Source: Nocardia fluminea (GTDB lineage Bacteria > Actinomycetota > Actinomycetes > Mycobacteriales > Mycobacteriaceae). From it: a stretch of 64,000 bases of DNA. The notes beneath the pieces are model-generated. The model searched no databases and was not told the DNA's origin. It saw only the letters and a list, made by a program, of their open reading frames with translations. Positions within the stretch are counted from its first letter, which is position 1. Every line of letters begins with the position of its first letter. Positions 43,782-51,643 of the stretch are shown one piece after another. The translations under genes were made by a program, and so were the position numbers. The stretch is taken from positions 5,456,001 to 5,520,000 of the forward strand of contig NZ_PJMW01000002.1 in assembly GCF_002846365.1 (NCBI RefSeq), given 5' to 3'.

Positions 43782-44878
43782 CACGACTCCTCACACTGGC
43801 CAGAATCGCGCTGGTGCTCGCGCTGGGCGCGCTCGCGGGTTGCGCGGGCAGCCCCGACAAGGCAAAGTCCATCACCATAACGGCCCGATTCGACAACGGC
43901 GCCGGACTCTACGTCGGCAATGCCGTCGCCGTACTCGGAATGCCGGTCGGTGAGGTCACCGCCATCACCCCGCGCGGCTCCCATGTCGAGGTCACTCTGC
44001 GTGTCGAGGGCGACGTGGACATCCCAGCGGACGCGACCGCGGTCACCGTCTCGACCTCGGTACTGACCGACCGGCACGTCGAGTTCACACCCCCGTACCG
44101 AGGCGGCGCCACCCTGGCCGACGGGGCGCAGCTCGACCTCGACCGCACCCGAACCCCCATCGACTTCGACCGTTTGCTCGGCGCCGCGGACGGGATGGCG
44201 GCACAGTTGGCGGGCGCGAGCCCCGATACCGGTCCGATCGCCCGGCTGCTCGATGTATCCGCGCAGATCGCCGCTGGCAGTGGTCCGGAACTCCGGGCCA
44301 CGATGAACGAACTCTCCGGTGCCTTGCGACTCGGAGCGGACGGGGGAGCCCAGACCAAGGCGGCGATCACCACCATCGTCGACCACTTGGCGGTCCTGAT
44401 CCGCGCCGCAGCCGAGAACGATGCGACAATCCGGGAATTCGGCAGCGCGACAGGACAACTGAGCGATGTGCTGGAACAGCTCGAGATCGGCGCGGGAGGA
44501 ACCGGCGCGCAGATCGTGCAGATCATGCAGCAGACCGACGACCTGCTCACCCAGAACAGCGAGAGACTGCGTGCCACGGTGAGCAGTGCGGGCACCGTGA
44601 CCCGTGCGCTCGCCGACTACCGCGAGGAGGTCGCCGAGTTCATCGACGTCACACCGCTGTTGCTGAACAACGCCTACAACGCCATCGATGTCGACTATCG
44701 CGGGGTGCGGGTACACGCACTGCTGGACAAGGTGTTCTTCGACGCCCAACTCGTGAAGGAGGTGTGCAATGTTCTCGGGCTTCGCCAACTCGGTTGCAAC
44801 ACAGGAACATTGCAGGATTTCGGGCCGGACTTCGGCATCACCGACATGCTCGAGGCGATGTCGAGGTTGCCGCGATGA
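43778..44878 (+). CDS. Mce family protein, MceD, with lipobox
   Basis: 366 residues. A signal-peptide-like N-terminus ends LGALAGCAG, a lipobox, so this subunit is probably lipid-anchored rather than held by a helix. The MCE domain spans about 30-110 (GAGLYVGNAVAVLGMPVGEVTAITP, TVSTSVLTDRHVEFTP). ATGA overlap with mceC. In many mce operons only the E subunit has a lipobox; here D and E both do. Confidence 0.88.
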   Translation: MTRLLTLARIALVLALGALAGCAGSPDKAKSITITARFDNGAGLYVGNAVAVLGMPVGEVTAITPRGSHVEVTLRVEGDVDIPADATAVTVSTSVLTDRHVEFTPPYRGGATLADGAQLDLDRTRTPIDFDRLLGAADGMAAQLAGASPDTGPIARLLDVSAQIAAGSGPELRATMNELSGALRLGADGGAQTKAAITTIVDHLAVLIRAAAENDATIREFGSATGQLSDVLEQLEIGAGGTGAQIVQIMQQTDDLLTQNSERLRATVSSAGTVTRALADYREEVAEFIDVTPLLLNNAYNAIDVDYRGVRVHALLDKVFFDAQLVKEVCNVLGLRQLGCNTGTLQDFGPDFGITDMLEAMSRLPR

Positions 44879-45978
44879 GACAGCGAAATCGGTTGACCCT
44901 GGTGCTCGCCGGTGTGGTGCTGGCTACCGTGCCCGGCTGTTCGGTGGGCCTGGGCGATCTGCCCTTGCCCGCGCCCGGCATCGGCGGCGCCAGCTATACG
45001 ATCCACGCCGGTTTCGCCAACGCGCTGAACCTGCCCGAACAGGCGAAGGTGCGGGTGCTCGGCGCCGACGTCGGTGAGGTCGCGCAAATGTCGGCACGCG
45101 ACTACACCGCCGTGGTTACGATGCGCATCCAGCACGGGGTGATCCTGCCGGTGGGCACCAGGGCCGAATTGCGCACCGCGACACCGCTCGGCGATGTCTT
45201 CGTAGCACTCACCCCACCCGAGGCCGCCGCGCCCGGCGGGCCACAGCTCCAGGACGGCGACACCATCGAGATGTCGGCCACCCAGGCCGCGGCCACTATC
45301 GAGGAGCTGCTCACCACGGCGTCACTCCTGGTCAACGGCGGTGTGATCCGGAACTTGACCACGATCGTCAACGGTCTCGGGCAGGCCGTCGGCGACCGCG
45401 GCGCGAATCTCGCCGCCCTGCTGGACAGATCGACCCGGGTGGTGCAGGCCCTGGCCGCGCGGTCGGCCGACATCCGCACCGCGCTCGTCGAAATAGACCA
45501 GCTCACCCGGCAACTGCAGGAGCAGCGTGGGCCACTCGGCGAGTTGGCCGACGTCGCGGGCCCGGCGCTCACAGCCGTCACCGACAGTTCCCAGCAGGCG
45601 CTGGCGCTGATCCGGCAGGTCGATCAGATCAGCCGCGAGCTGGGGAAGTTCCCCGCCATCGACGGAACCGCCGCGGTCGGCATGGTGGCTGACATCAACC
45701 GGATTTCCGCGGGCCTCAACGCGGCATCGACCGACCCCAATGCCAGTCTCGCGGCGATGAATTCGATTCTCGGCCCGATCATCAAGGTCACCAATGGCAC
45801 CTCGGCGCACGTGAACGCCGATCTGCAGGACGTAACGATCGGTGCGCTGCCCGATCCCGCGCACCCCGGAGATCCGGGAAGCCGGGTACCGGACGTCGGC
45901 GACTGGCAGGCCTTCGTCGGCACGTTGACCTACACCTTGCTCAAACTGCAGCAGCGCGTGACGGGAGCAGGCCGATGA
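44875..45978 (+). CDS. Mce family lipoprotein, MceE (LprK-like)
   Basis: 367 residues. Lipobox at the N-terminus (VLATVPGCSVG), MCE domain (about 38-120; FANALNLPEQAKVRVLGADVGEVAQM, RTATPLGDVFVALTP) and a helical C-terminal region rich in Gln/Ala heptads. It starts with an ATGA overlap with mceD. By position it is the canonical lipoprotein subunit. Confidence 0.9.
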   Translation: MRQRNRLTLVLAGVVLATVPGCSVGLGDLPLPAPGIGGASYTIHAGFANALNLPEQAKVRVLGADVGEVAQMSARDYTAVVTMRIQHGVILPVGTRAELRTATPLGDVFVALTPPEAAAPGGPQLQDGDTIEMSATQAAATIEELLTTASLLVNGGVIRNLTTIVNGLGQAVGDRGANLAALLDRSTRVVQALAARSADIRTALVEIDQLTRQLQEQRGPLGELADVAGPALTAVTDSSQQALALIRQVDQISRELGKFPAIDGTAAVGMVADINRISAGLNAASTDPNASLAAMNSILGPIIKVTNGTSAHVNADLQDVTIGALPDPAHPGDPGSRVPDVGDWQAFVGTLTYTLLKLQQRVTGAGR

Positions 45979-47261
45979 TGCCTCCCCCGCGCGCTCGGTA
46001 CCTGCTCGGTCTGCCCGCCCGGGCGGTGGTCGCCACGGCGCGACTCGGCAGCCGGTTCCGGTCCGCATTGTCCAGCGTCGCCCTGTTGCTGACCCTGGTC
46101 GTCGGCACCGCGTACCTGGTGTTCGGTGCGCTCGGCGTCGACCCCACGGCCGAAACCATGACCGTTCGGGTGCACCTCGCACAGTCCGGCGGTCTGCTGA
46201 CCGGGCAGAACGTCACTTTGCGCGGGGTGCCGATCGGGCAGGTCGCCTCGATCGAGCTGACCCCCACCGGGCTGGTCGCCACCGCGGCGATCGACGCGAA
46301 GGCCAGGGTTCCCGCCGACGGCGAGGTCCGGGTCGCGAGCCTGTCGCTGGCGGGCGAGCAGTATCTCGACTTCCGCCCGGTCGGGGACCGCGCTCCCTAC
46401 CTGACAGACGGCGCCGAGATCGAGGTCGAGAGAACCTCGACGCCGGTCCCGTTGTGGCAGACCCTCGCCCAGCTCGACACCACGCTCGCACAGGTGGATC
46501 CGGTGCGACTGGCCGCGATCGTCGAGGAACTCGGGGTGAGCGAGCAAGGTCCGCGCAAGCTCGCCGACATCGTCGACGGTGGAATCTTCCTGATCTCCAC
46601 CCTGGATTCGGTGTTACCCCAAACGGTCGGCCTCCTGCGGGAGGGCCGGACAGTGCTCACCACCGCGGCCGACGCCGCACCGGGATTGGGTGAGTTCGCC
46701 GGTGACACGGCACAACTGATGGCGGGTGTGGAGGCGAAGTCGGGCGGATTCGTCGACCTGCTCGGCGCCGCCCCGGGAACACTGGGCGCGCTGGACGCGG
46801 TGCTGGCACAGAACTCGACCGGGGTGGTCGACCTGCTGGGCAACCTCGGCACAGTGGCCGACATGGCCAACTCGAGGGTGCCTGCCCTACGGGAGTTCTT
46901 CTTCCCGACCGAACGCGCGGGCTCGACGCTGGGCAACCTCACCGCGGCATTCCACGATGGCGGACTCTGGGGGCTGGTGAATCTCTACCCCCGCTATTCC
47001 TGCGACTACGACTTGCCACGGCGTCCGCCCTCACGGCCCGACTTTCCCGAGCCGTACCTCTACACCTACTGCGCGAACGAGGACCCGTCCGTCCTCGTGC
47101 GTGGCGCGCGCAACGCGCCGCGGCCCCCGGGCTCGCGTATCCCCGGAGCGCCGCCGCCAGGGCAGGCGGCCGACACCCAGGCCATCCCGACTCCGCTCGG
47201 ACCGTGGACCATCCCGCTCACCTTCGCCGGACCGGAGCTGCCGACACCGGTACCTCGGTGA
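45975..47261 (+). CDS. Mce family protein, MceF
   Basis: 428 residues: N-terminal anchor (ALSSVALLLTLVVGTAYLVFGAL), MCE domain (about 55-140; SGGLLTGQNVTLRGVPIGQVASIEL, SLAGEQYLDFRP), helical region, then a Cys-containing (YSCDYDLP, YTYCANED), Pro-rich tail. ATGA overlap with mceE; the next codon is also ATG (45978). Confidence 0.9.
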   Translation: MMPPPRARYLLGLPARAVVATARLGSRFRSALSSVALLLTLVVGTAYLVFGALGVDPTAETMTVRVHLAQSGGLLTGQNVTLRGVPIGQVASIELTPTGLVATAAIDAKARVPADGEVRVASLSLAGEQYLDFRPVGDRAPYLTDGAEIEVERTSTPVPLWQTLAQLDTTLAQVDPVRLAAIVEELGVSEQGPRKLADIVDGGIFLISTLDSVLPQTVGLLREGRTVLTTAADAAPGLGEFAGDTAQLMAGVEAKSGGFVDLLGAAPGTLGALDAVLAQNSTGVVDLLGNLGTVADMANSRVPALREFFFPTERAGSTLGNLTAAFHDGGLWGLVNLYPRYSCDYDLPRRPPSRPDFPEPYLYTYCANEDPSVLVRGARNAPRPPGSRIPGAPPPGQAADTQAIPTPLGPWTIPLTFAGPELPTPVPR

Positions 47262-47307
47262 CACGGCTCCGGGACTCGCACCGCACACCACCACGCAAGG
47301 AATCGTT

Positions 47308-47934
47308 ATGAACGACACAGACATCGAGACCAAGACCGAACCCGAGAGCGACATGCTCGAACCCGCGGCAGCGAAGTCGCCTGCGAGCCCGGACGTGGCG
47401 CCGGTGGACGACGAGCCGAAGGCAGCGGGTCCGACGAGGCTGCGGCGGCTGGCCGGGATCGCCCGCCGGATCGCAGTGCCTGCCACGGCGGTCGCCGCGG
47501 TGGCCGCGCTGGTGGCAGCCGGTTACTTCGGGTGGAAGCTCGACGACAAGTCCGACACCGATGCCGCCGCCGAAGCGGGGCTCGCGGCGGCGCGGGCCTA
47601 CGCCGTCACGTTGACCAGCGTGGACTCCAACAACCTCGATCGTGATTTCGCGGCGGTGCTCGACGGGTCGACCGGCGAGTTCAAGGACATGTACACCCGA
47701 TCGAGCGGACAGCTGCGGCAGTTGTTGCTGGAAAACAAGGCAACCGGCACCGGTACGGTGCTCGACGCCGCGGTGAAGTCGAAATCCGAGACCAAAGTCG
47801 AAGTGCTGTTGTTCATCGATCAGACGGTCACCAATATCGCCGCCGCCGACCCACGCGTCGATCGCAGCCGGATCCAGATGACGATGGAACTGGTCGACGG
47901 ACGCTGGCTGGCCAGCCGGGTCTACCTGCCCTAA
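47308..47934 (+). CDS. Mce-associated membrane protein (Mam/Mas)
   Basis: 208 residues: an acidic/Pro/Ala cytoplasmic N-terminus (1-55), one membrane helix (PATAVAAVAALVAAGYFGW, about 65-83), then a Tim44/SnoaL-like extracytoplasmic domain (AARAYAVTLTSVDSNNLDRDFAAVLDGSTGEF ... VDGRWLASRVYLP). Such proteins stabilise or assist Mce complexes. AAGGAA precedes the ATG; it lies 46 bp after mceF and is the last gene of the operon. Confidence 0.88.
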   Translation: MNDTDIETKTEPESDMLEPAAAKSPASPDVAPVDDEPKAAGPTRLRRLAGIARRIAVPATAVAAVAALVAAGYFGWKLDDKSDTDAAAEAGLAAARAYAVTLTSVDSNNLDRDFAAVLDGSTGEFKDMYTRSSGQLRQLLLENKATGTGTVLDAAVKSKSETKVEVLLFIDQTVTNIAAADPRVDRSRIQMTMELVDGRWLASRVYLP

Positions 47935-47975
47935 ATCCCATCCGCTCGACCGCGCGGGGTTCCGCGCTGTCTGGC

Positions 47976-47990
47976 GGGAATGAGGTTCTC
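47976..47990. promoter_or_regulatory. Catabolic-island operator copy 1 (degenerate)
   Basis: GGGAATGAGGTTCTC matches GAGAATnnnATTCTC at 10 of 12 arm positions and has the same spacing as the perfect copies. It lies 71 bp before the P450 start. A separate small palindrome, AACAAGGTTGTT, follows at 47998-48009. Confidence 0.5.
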
Positions 47991-48061
47991 AAAAATGAAC
48001 AAGGTTGTTACCATCGAAGTGCGCGCGTTCGTCGCGGCTTCCCGATCGTCTGGAGTTTTCC

Positions 48062-49339
48062 GTGACCGATTTCGATACAGTGAACTACTTCACCGACCCG
48101 GACCTGATTCCTGATCCCCACCCCTATTTCGATCACCTGCGGTCGAAGTGCCCGGTGACCCAGGAGCCGCACTACGGTGTGTACGCGGTCACCGGATACG
48201 AGGAATCGGCTGAGGTGCTGAAGGATTCGTCGATCTTCTCGTCGGCGGTCGCGGTGGGCGGGCCCTTTCCGCCGCTGCCGTTCACGCCGGTCGGCGACGA
48301 TATCAGCGACCTCATCGACCAGCACCGGACCGAATTGCCGATGTACGAGCACATGGTGACGATGGACCCGCCGCAACACACTTTCGCGCGCTCGGTATTG
48401 AATCGTCTGCTCACACCGGCCCGGTTGAAGGAAAACGAAGAATTCATGTGGCGGCTGGCCGACCAGCAGCTCGACGAATTCGCCGGTGCGGGGCACTGTG
48501 AATTTCTTTCCGACTACGCGAAGCCGTTCGCCCTGTTGGTCGTCGCGGATATGCTCGGCGTTCCCGAAGCCGACCACGAACAATTCCGTGTGGTACTCGG
48601 TGCGCCCCGGCCGGGAGCCCGGCCCGGCGCGATCGACAACGAAGCACTGTCCAGTAACCCGTTGGCCTGGCTGGACGAGAAATTCGTTTCCTACATCTCG
48701 GATCGCCGAAACGAGCCGCGCGAGGACGTACTGACGTCGTTGGCGCTGGCGAAGTATCCGGACGGCACCACGCCGGAGGTCCTCGATGTGGCGCGGTCGG
48801 CGACGTTCTTGTTCGCCGCGGGGCAGGAGACCACGGCGAAGGTACTGGGTGCCGCGGTGCGGTTCATGGGCGATCACCCCGACGTGCAGCAGCGCTTGCG
48901 CGAGGACCGCAGCCTGATCCCGAACTTCATCGAGGAGACCCTGCGGATGGACGCGCCGGTGAAGAGCGGGTTCCGGCTCGCTCGCCGGGCGACCACCGTC
49001 GGTGACGTGGACATCCCGGCCGGCGGGTTGGTGATGTTCTGCCCCGGTGCGGCCAATCGCGATCCTCGCCGATTCGAGGATCCGCACGAGTTCCGTCTCG
49101 ACCGCGACAACTTCCGTGAGCACATCGCGTTCGGCCGGGGCGTGCACACCTGCCCGGGCGGCCCGCTCGCGCGGGTCGAGGGCCGGGTCTCGATCGAGCG
49201 GATCCTGGATCGCCTGCTCGACATCGAGATCGACGCCGAACAGCACGGCCCGGTCGGCGCGCGCACCTACGGCTACGAACCCACCTTCCTGCTGCGTGGG
49301 CTCAGCGAACTGCACATCACATTCACTCCCCACTCCTGA
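48062..49339 (+). CDS. Cytochrome P450
   Basis: 425 residues; soluble bacterial P450. I-helix oxygen motif AGQETT (253-258), ExxR at Glu292-Arg295, and the heme loop FGRGVHTCPGGPLAR with the thiolate ligand Cys364. It hydroxylates a substrate using electrons from the 3Fe-4S ferredoxin encoded two genes downstream. The GTG at 48062 has GGAG 6 nt upstream. First gene of the island, directly behind the Mce operon, so imported lipid-like compounds are plausible substrates. CYP family not assigned. Confidence 0.92.
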   Translation: MTDFDTVNYFTDPDLIPDPHPYFDHLRSKCPVTQEPHYGVYAVTGYEESAEVLKDSSIFSSAVAVGGPFPPLPFTPVGDDISDLIDQHRTELPMYEHMVTMDPPQHTFARSVLNRLLTPARLKENEEFMWRLADQQLDEFAGAGHCEFLSDYAKPFALLVVADMLGVPEADHEQFRVVLGAPRPGARPGAIDNEALSSNPLAWLDEKFVSYISDRRNEPREDVLTSLALAKYPDGTTPEVLDVARSATFLFAAGQETTAKVLGAAVRFMGDHPDVQQRLREDRSLIPNFIEETLRMDAPVKSGFRLARRATTVGDVDIPAGGLVMFCPGAANRDPRRFEDPHEFRLDRDNFREHIAFGRGVHTCPGGPLARVEGRVSIERILDRLLDIEIDAEQHGPVGARTYGYEPTFLLRGLSELHITFTPHS

Positions 49340-49369
49340 CCACCACAACAACGACAGAGGTAGGTAATC

Positions 49370-50206
49370 ATGACCGGACGGGTCGAAGGCAAGGTCGCGT
49401 TCATCACCGGAGCGGCACGCGGTCAAGGCCGCAGTCACGCGGTGCGCTTGGCGCAGGAAGGCGCGGACATCATCGCCATCGATGTCTGCAAGCAGCTCGA
49501 CAACGTGCCGTTCGCGATGTCGACCCCGGAGGATCTGGTGACCACCGCCGATCTCATCCGCAGCGAAGGCAGGCGAGTGATCACCGCCGAGGTCGACGTG
49601 CGCGACTACGACGGGCTCAAAGCCGCGGTCGACGGTGCGGTCGCCGAACTCGGCAGGCTCGACATCATCGTCGCCAACGCCGGGATCGGCAACGAGGGCG
49701 GCGCCCTGATCGATCTGCAGGAGAACCTGTGGGACGACATGATCGACGTCAACCTCGGCGGGGTCTGGAAGTCGGTGAAAGCCGCAGTCCCGCACATGAT
49801 CGCCGGCGAGCGTGGCGGTTCGGTGATTCTGACGAGCTCGGTGGGCGGGCTCAAGGCCTACCCCAATATCGGCCACTATGTCGCGGCCAAGCACGGCGTC
49901 GTCGGGCTCATGCGGACCTTCGCGGTGGAACTGGCCCAGCACTCCATCCGGGTGAACTCGGTCCACCCGACGCACGTGAACACGCCCATGGTCATGAACG
50001 AGGGCACCTACAAGCTGTTCCGCCCGGATCTGGAGAGCCCGGGCCCCGCGGACCTCGAGCCGATCGCCAGGTTGTTCCACACGCTGCCGGTGGCCTGGAT
50101 CGAACCCGAGGACGTCAGCAACGCGGTGCTGTATCTGGCCTCGGACGAGGCTCGGTACGTCACCGGTGTGCCCCTGCCCATCGACGCGGGCGGAATGCTC
50201 AAGTAG
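49370..50206 (+). CDS. Mycofactocin-type SDR dehydrogenase
   Basis: 278 residues. Rossmann motif TGAARGQG (13-20), catalytic Ser157, Tyr170 and Lys174 (HYVAAK). It has the insertion after strand 2 (IDVCKQLDNVPFAMSTPEDLVTTADLI) that marks mycofactocin-dependent SDRs such as carveol dehydrogenase, which keep NAD tightly bound and pass electrons to mycofactocin. It probably oxidises the alcohol made by the P450. AGAGGTAGG precedes the ATG, 30 bp after the P450. Confidence 0.85.
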   Translation: MTGRVEGKVAFITGAARGQGRSHAVRLAQEGADIIAIDVCKQLDNVPFAMSTPEDLVTTADLIRSEGRRVITAEVDVRDYDGLKAAVDGAVAELGRLDIIVANAGIGNEGGALIDLQENLWDDMIDVNLGGVWKSVKAAVPHMIAGERGGSVILTSSVGGLKAYPNIGHYVAAKHGVVGLMRTFAVELAQHSIRVNSVHPTHVNTPMVMNEGTYKLFRPDLESPGPADLEPIARLFHTLPVAWIEPEDVSNAVLYLASDEARYVTGVPLPIDAGGMLK

Positions 50207-50213
50207 TCACCCC

Positions 50214-50244
50214 GGCCGCGCCGACCGTCGTGGTCGGCGCGGCC
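50214..50244. terminator. Hairpin inside the P450-SDR-ferredoxin operon
   Basis: GGCCGCGCCGACC and GGTCGGCGCGGCC form a perfect 13-bp stem with loop GTCGT, between the SDR stop and the ferredoxin gene on the same strand. It may cause partial termination or stabilise the upstream mRNA and so set the P450 to ferredoxin ratio. Confidence 0.6.
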
Positions 50245-50272
50245 CCGAGAACAACGAAGGCGGAGAACGGTC

Positions 50273-50467
50273 ATGAGGGTGTCGGTCGACGGGACCAAAT
50301 GTGAGGGACATGCCCTGTGCGCGGGCATCGCGCCCACGGTGTTCGAGGTGAACGCCGAGGACCTGGCTGTGGTGGTCGACGAATATCCCGGTGGGGCAAC
50401 ACAATCCGAAGTCCATTCGGCGGCGTCGGCGTGCCCGACGATGGCGATCGTGTTGCGCGAGAGCTAG
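50273..50467 (+). CDS. P450-associated ferredoxin, 3Fe-4S type
   Basis: 64 residues. The cluster motif is CEGHALC (CxxHxxC) near the N-terminus plus ACPTMAI near the C-terminus. The His in place of a fourth Cys is typical of ferredoxins that feed mycobacterial P450s. It delivers electrons to the P450 at 48062. AGGCGGAGAA precedes the ATG. Confidence 0.92.
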   Translation: MRVSVDGTKCEGHALCAGIAPTVFEVNAEDLAVVVDEYPGGATQSEVHSAASACPTMAIVLRES

Positions 50468-50473
50468 ATCCGC

Positions 50474-50698
50474 TCAGGCGGCAGAGTCGTCCGCGCCCGC
50501 GCCGCCGGTCATGGTGGTGCGGGTCGCGGGCCCGTACCACCCGCACGGCGACTCGCAGGTGGCCACGACGAGCCGTTCGACGCGGCCGTCGAGGGACTTG
50601 CGCACCGTCTCCGCCGCGCCCGCTGGATAACCGCAGCGCGGGCATTTGCCGTAGTAGTCGAGGATCGGGCGGACGCTGATCTGAATGGTCGGGTGCAC
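50474..50698 (-). CDS. Small zinc-ribbon-like protein
   Basis: 74 residues with CPRCGYPAG and a second Cys pair (ATCESPCGWYG), likely one metal site. No family name recognised. The GTG at 50698 has AAGGAG upstream, which supports a real gene. It lies 19 bp downstream of the SDR at 50718 on the same strand and converges on the ferredoxin gene. Confidence 0.65.
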   Translation of the reverse strand: MHPTIQISVRPILDYYGKCPRCGYPAGAAETVRKSLDGRVERLVVATCESPCGWYGPATRTTMTGGAGADDSAA

Positions 50699-50717
50699 GG
50701 TTCTCCTTCAGCCGTTC

Positions 50718-51548
50718 TCAGTCGAGGAAGAGGTCGAGCGTCGGGGTGGCGCCACCGCCGTACCCGGACAGGTCCTCGACACCGGACGCGGTGAGTACCT
50801 CCGCGTCGATGAAGCAGTTCCCGCTGGTCGCGTGGGCGGGGCGGGACACGATCTCGATCGCGGCGTCGGCCATGATCTCGGGACTGCGCGCGGAGGAGAG
50901 CAGGCTCTCGCCGTCGGCCATGTTCGCCACCGCGGAGGTGGCGATATAGGTCTGCGGCCACAGGCAGTTCACGGCGATGCCGGCGTCGGCGAACTCGGCC
51001 GCCCAGCCGAGCGAGAGCAGCGTCATCCCGTATTTGGACAGCGTGTAGGCGGGATGGGCGCCCAGCCAGCGCGGGTTCATGTTCACCGGCGGCGACACGG
51101 TGAGCACGTGCGGGTTCGTCGAGCCGCGCAGGTGCGGCAGGCACGCCTTGGTCAGCAGGAACGTGCCGCGCAGGTTGATCTGCTGCATCAGGTCGTATTT
51201 CTTGGCCGAGAGGCTCTCGGTCGGTTCGACGCCGATCGCGCTGGCGTTGTTCACGCAGATGTCGATGCCGCCGAATCGCTCGACGGCCGTGTCGACGGCG
51301 CGCTGCACATCGGCTTCCTCGCGCACGTCACCCACCACGGCGACGGCCTTGCCGCCCGCTGCCTCCACCTCGGCTACGGCGGTGTGCACGGTGCCGGGTA
51401 GCCGGGGGTGCGGCTGCGAGGTCTTGGCCAGCAGAACCAGATTCGCGCCGCGGCGCGCGGCGGCCAGTGCGATGGCCAAACCGATGCCGCGGGAGCCGCC
51501 GGAGATGACCAGTGTGCGGTCGGTGAGTACGGCGTTCTCGCTGGACAT
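50718..51548 (-). CDS. SDR dehydrogenase, HSDL2-like
   Basis: 276 residues. Rossmann motif SGGSRGIG (17-24), NNAS at 100-103, Ser152 (VSPP), Tyr168 and Lys172 (YTLSK), all intact. The SPPV..NPRW segment and lack of the usual C-terminal Gly-rich tail match the hydroxysteroid-dehydrogenase-like-2 branch. A paralogue at 29008 has lost these residues. GAGGAG precedes the ATG. Divergent from the mutase gene across 95 bp that hold operator copy 2. Confidence 0.88.
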   Translation of the reverse strand: MSSENAVLTDRTLVISGGSRGIGLAIALAAARRGANLVLLAKTSQPHPRLPGTVHTAVAEVEAAGGKAVAVVGDVREEADVQRAVDTAVERFGGIDICVNNASAIGVEPTESLSAKKYDLMQQINLRGTFLLTKACLPHLRGSTNPHVLTVSPPVNMNPRWLGAHPAYTLSKYGMTLLSLGWAAEFADAGIAVNCLWPQTYIATSAVANMADGESLLSSARSPEIMADAAIEIVSRPAHATSGNCFIDAEVLTASGVEDLSGYGGGATPTLDLFLD

Positions 51549-51602
51549 CGGTCTCCTCGTGGCTGGTCGATGCCGCTGGTCGAAGCGGCGTTCCCTTTCG
51601 AT

Positions 51603-51617
51603 GGTATTGGCATTCTC
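51603..51617. promoter_or_regulatory. Catabolic-island operator copy 2 (half-conserved)
   Basis: GGTATTGGCATTCTC: the right arm is perfect (ATTCTC), the left arm keeps 3 of 6 bases, and outer T and A match the perfect copy at 63003. It sits between the divergent SDR and mutase genes. The weakest of the four copies. Confidence 0.35.
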
Positions 51618-51643
51618 ATTTTTTGCAAGTACCGTATTCACTG

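Noticed and set aside
47998..48009. AACAAGGTTGTT as a KstR-type cholesterol operator
   Set aside because: KstR sites have AAC and GTT separated by two bases with outer T and A; spacing here differs, so no KstR control is claimed.
48008..50080. 690-codon open frame antisense to the P450 and SDR genes
   Set aside because: Low-complexity charged shadow; both sense genes have full catalytic motifs.
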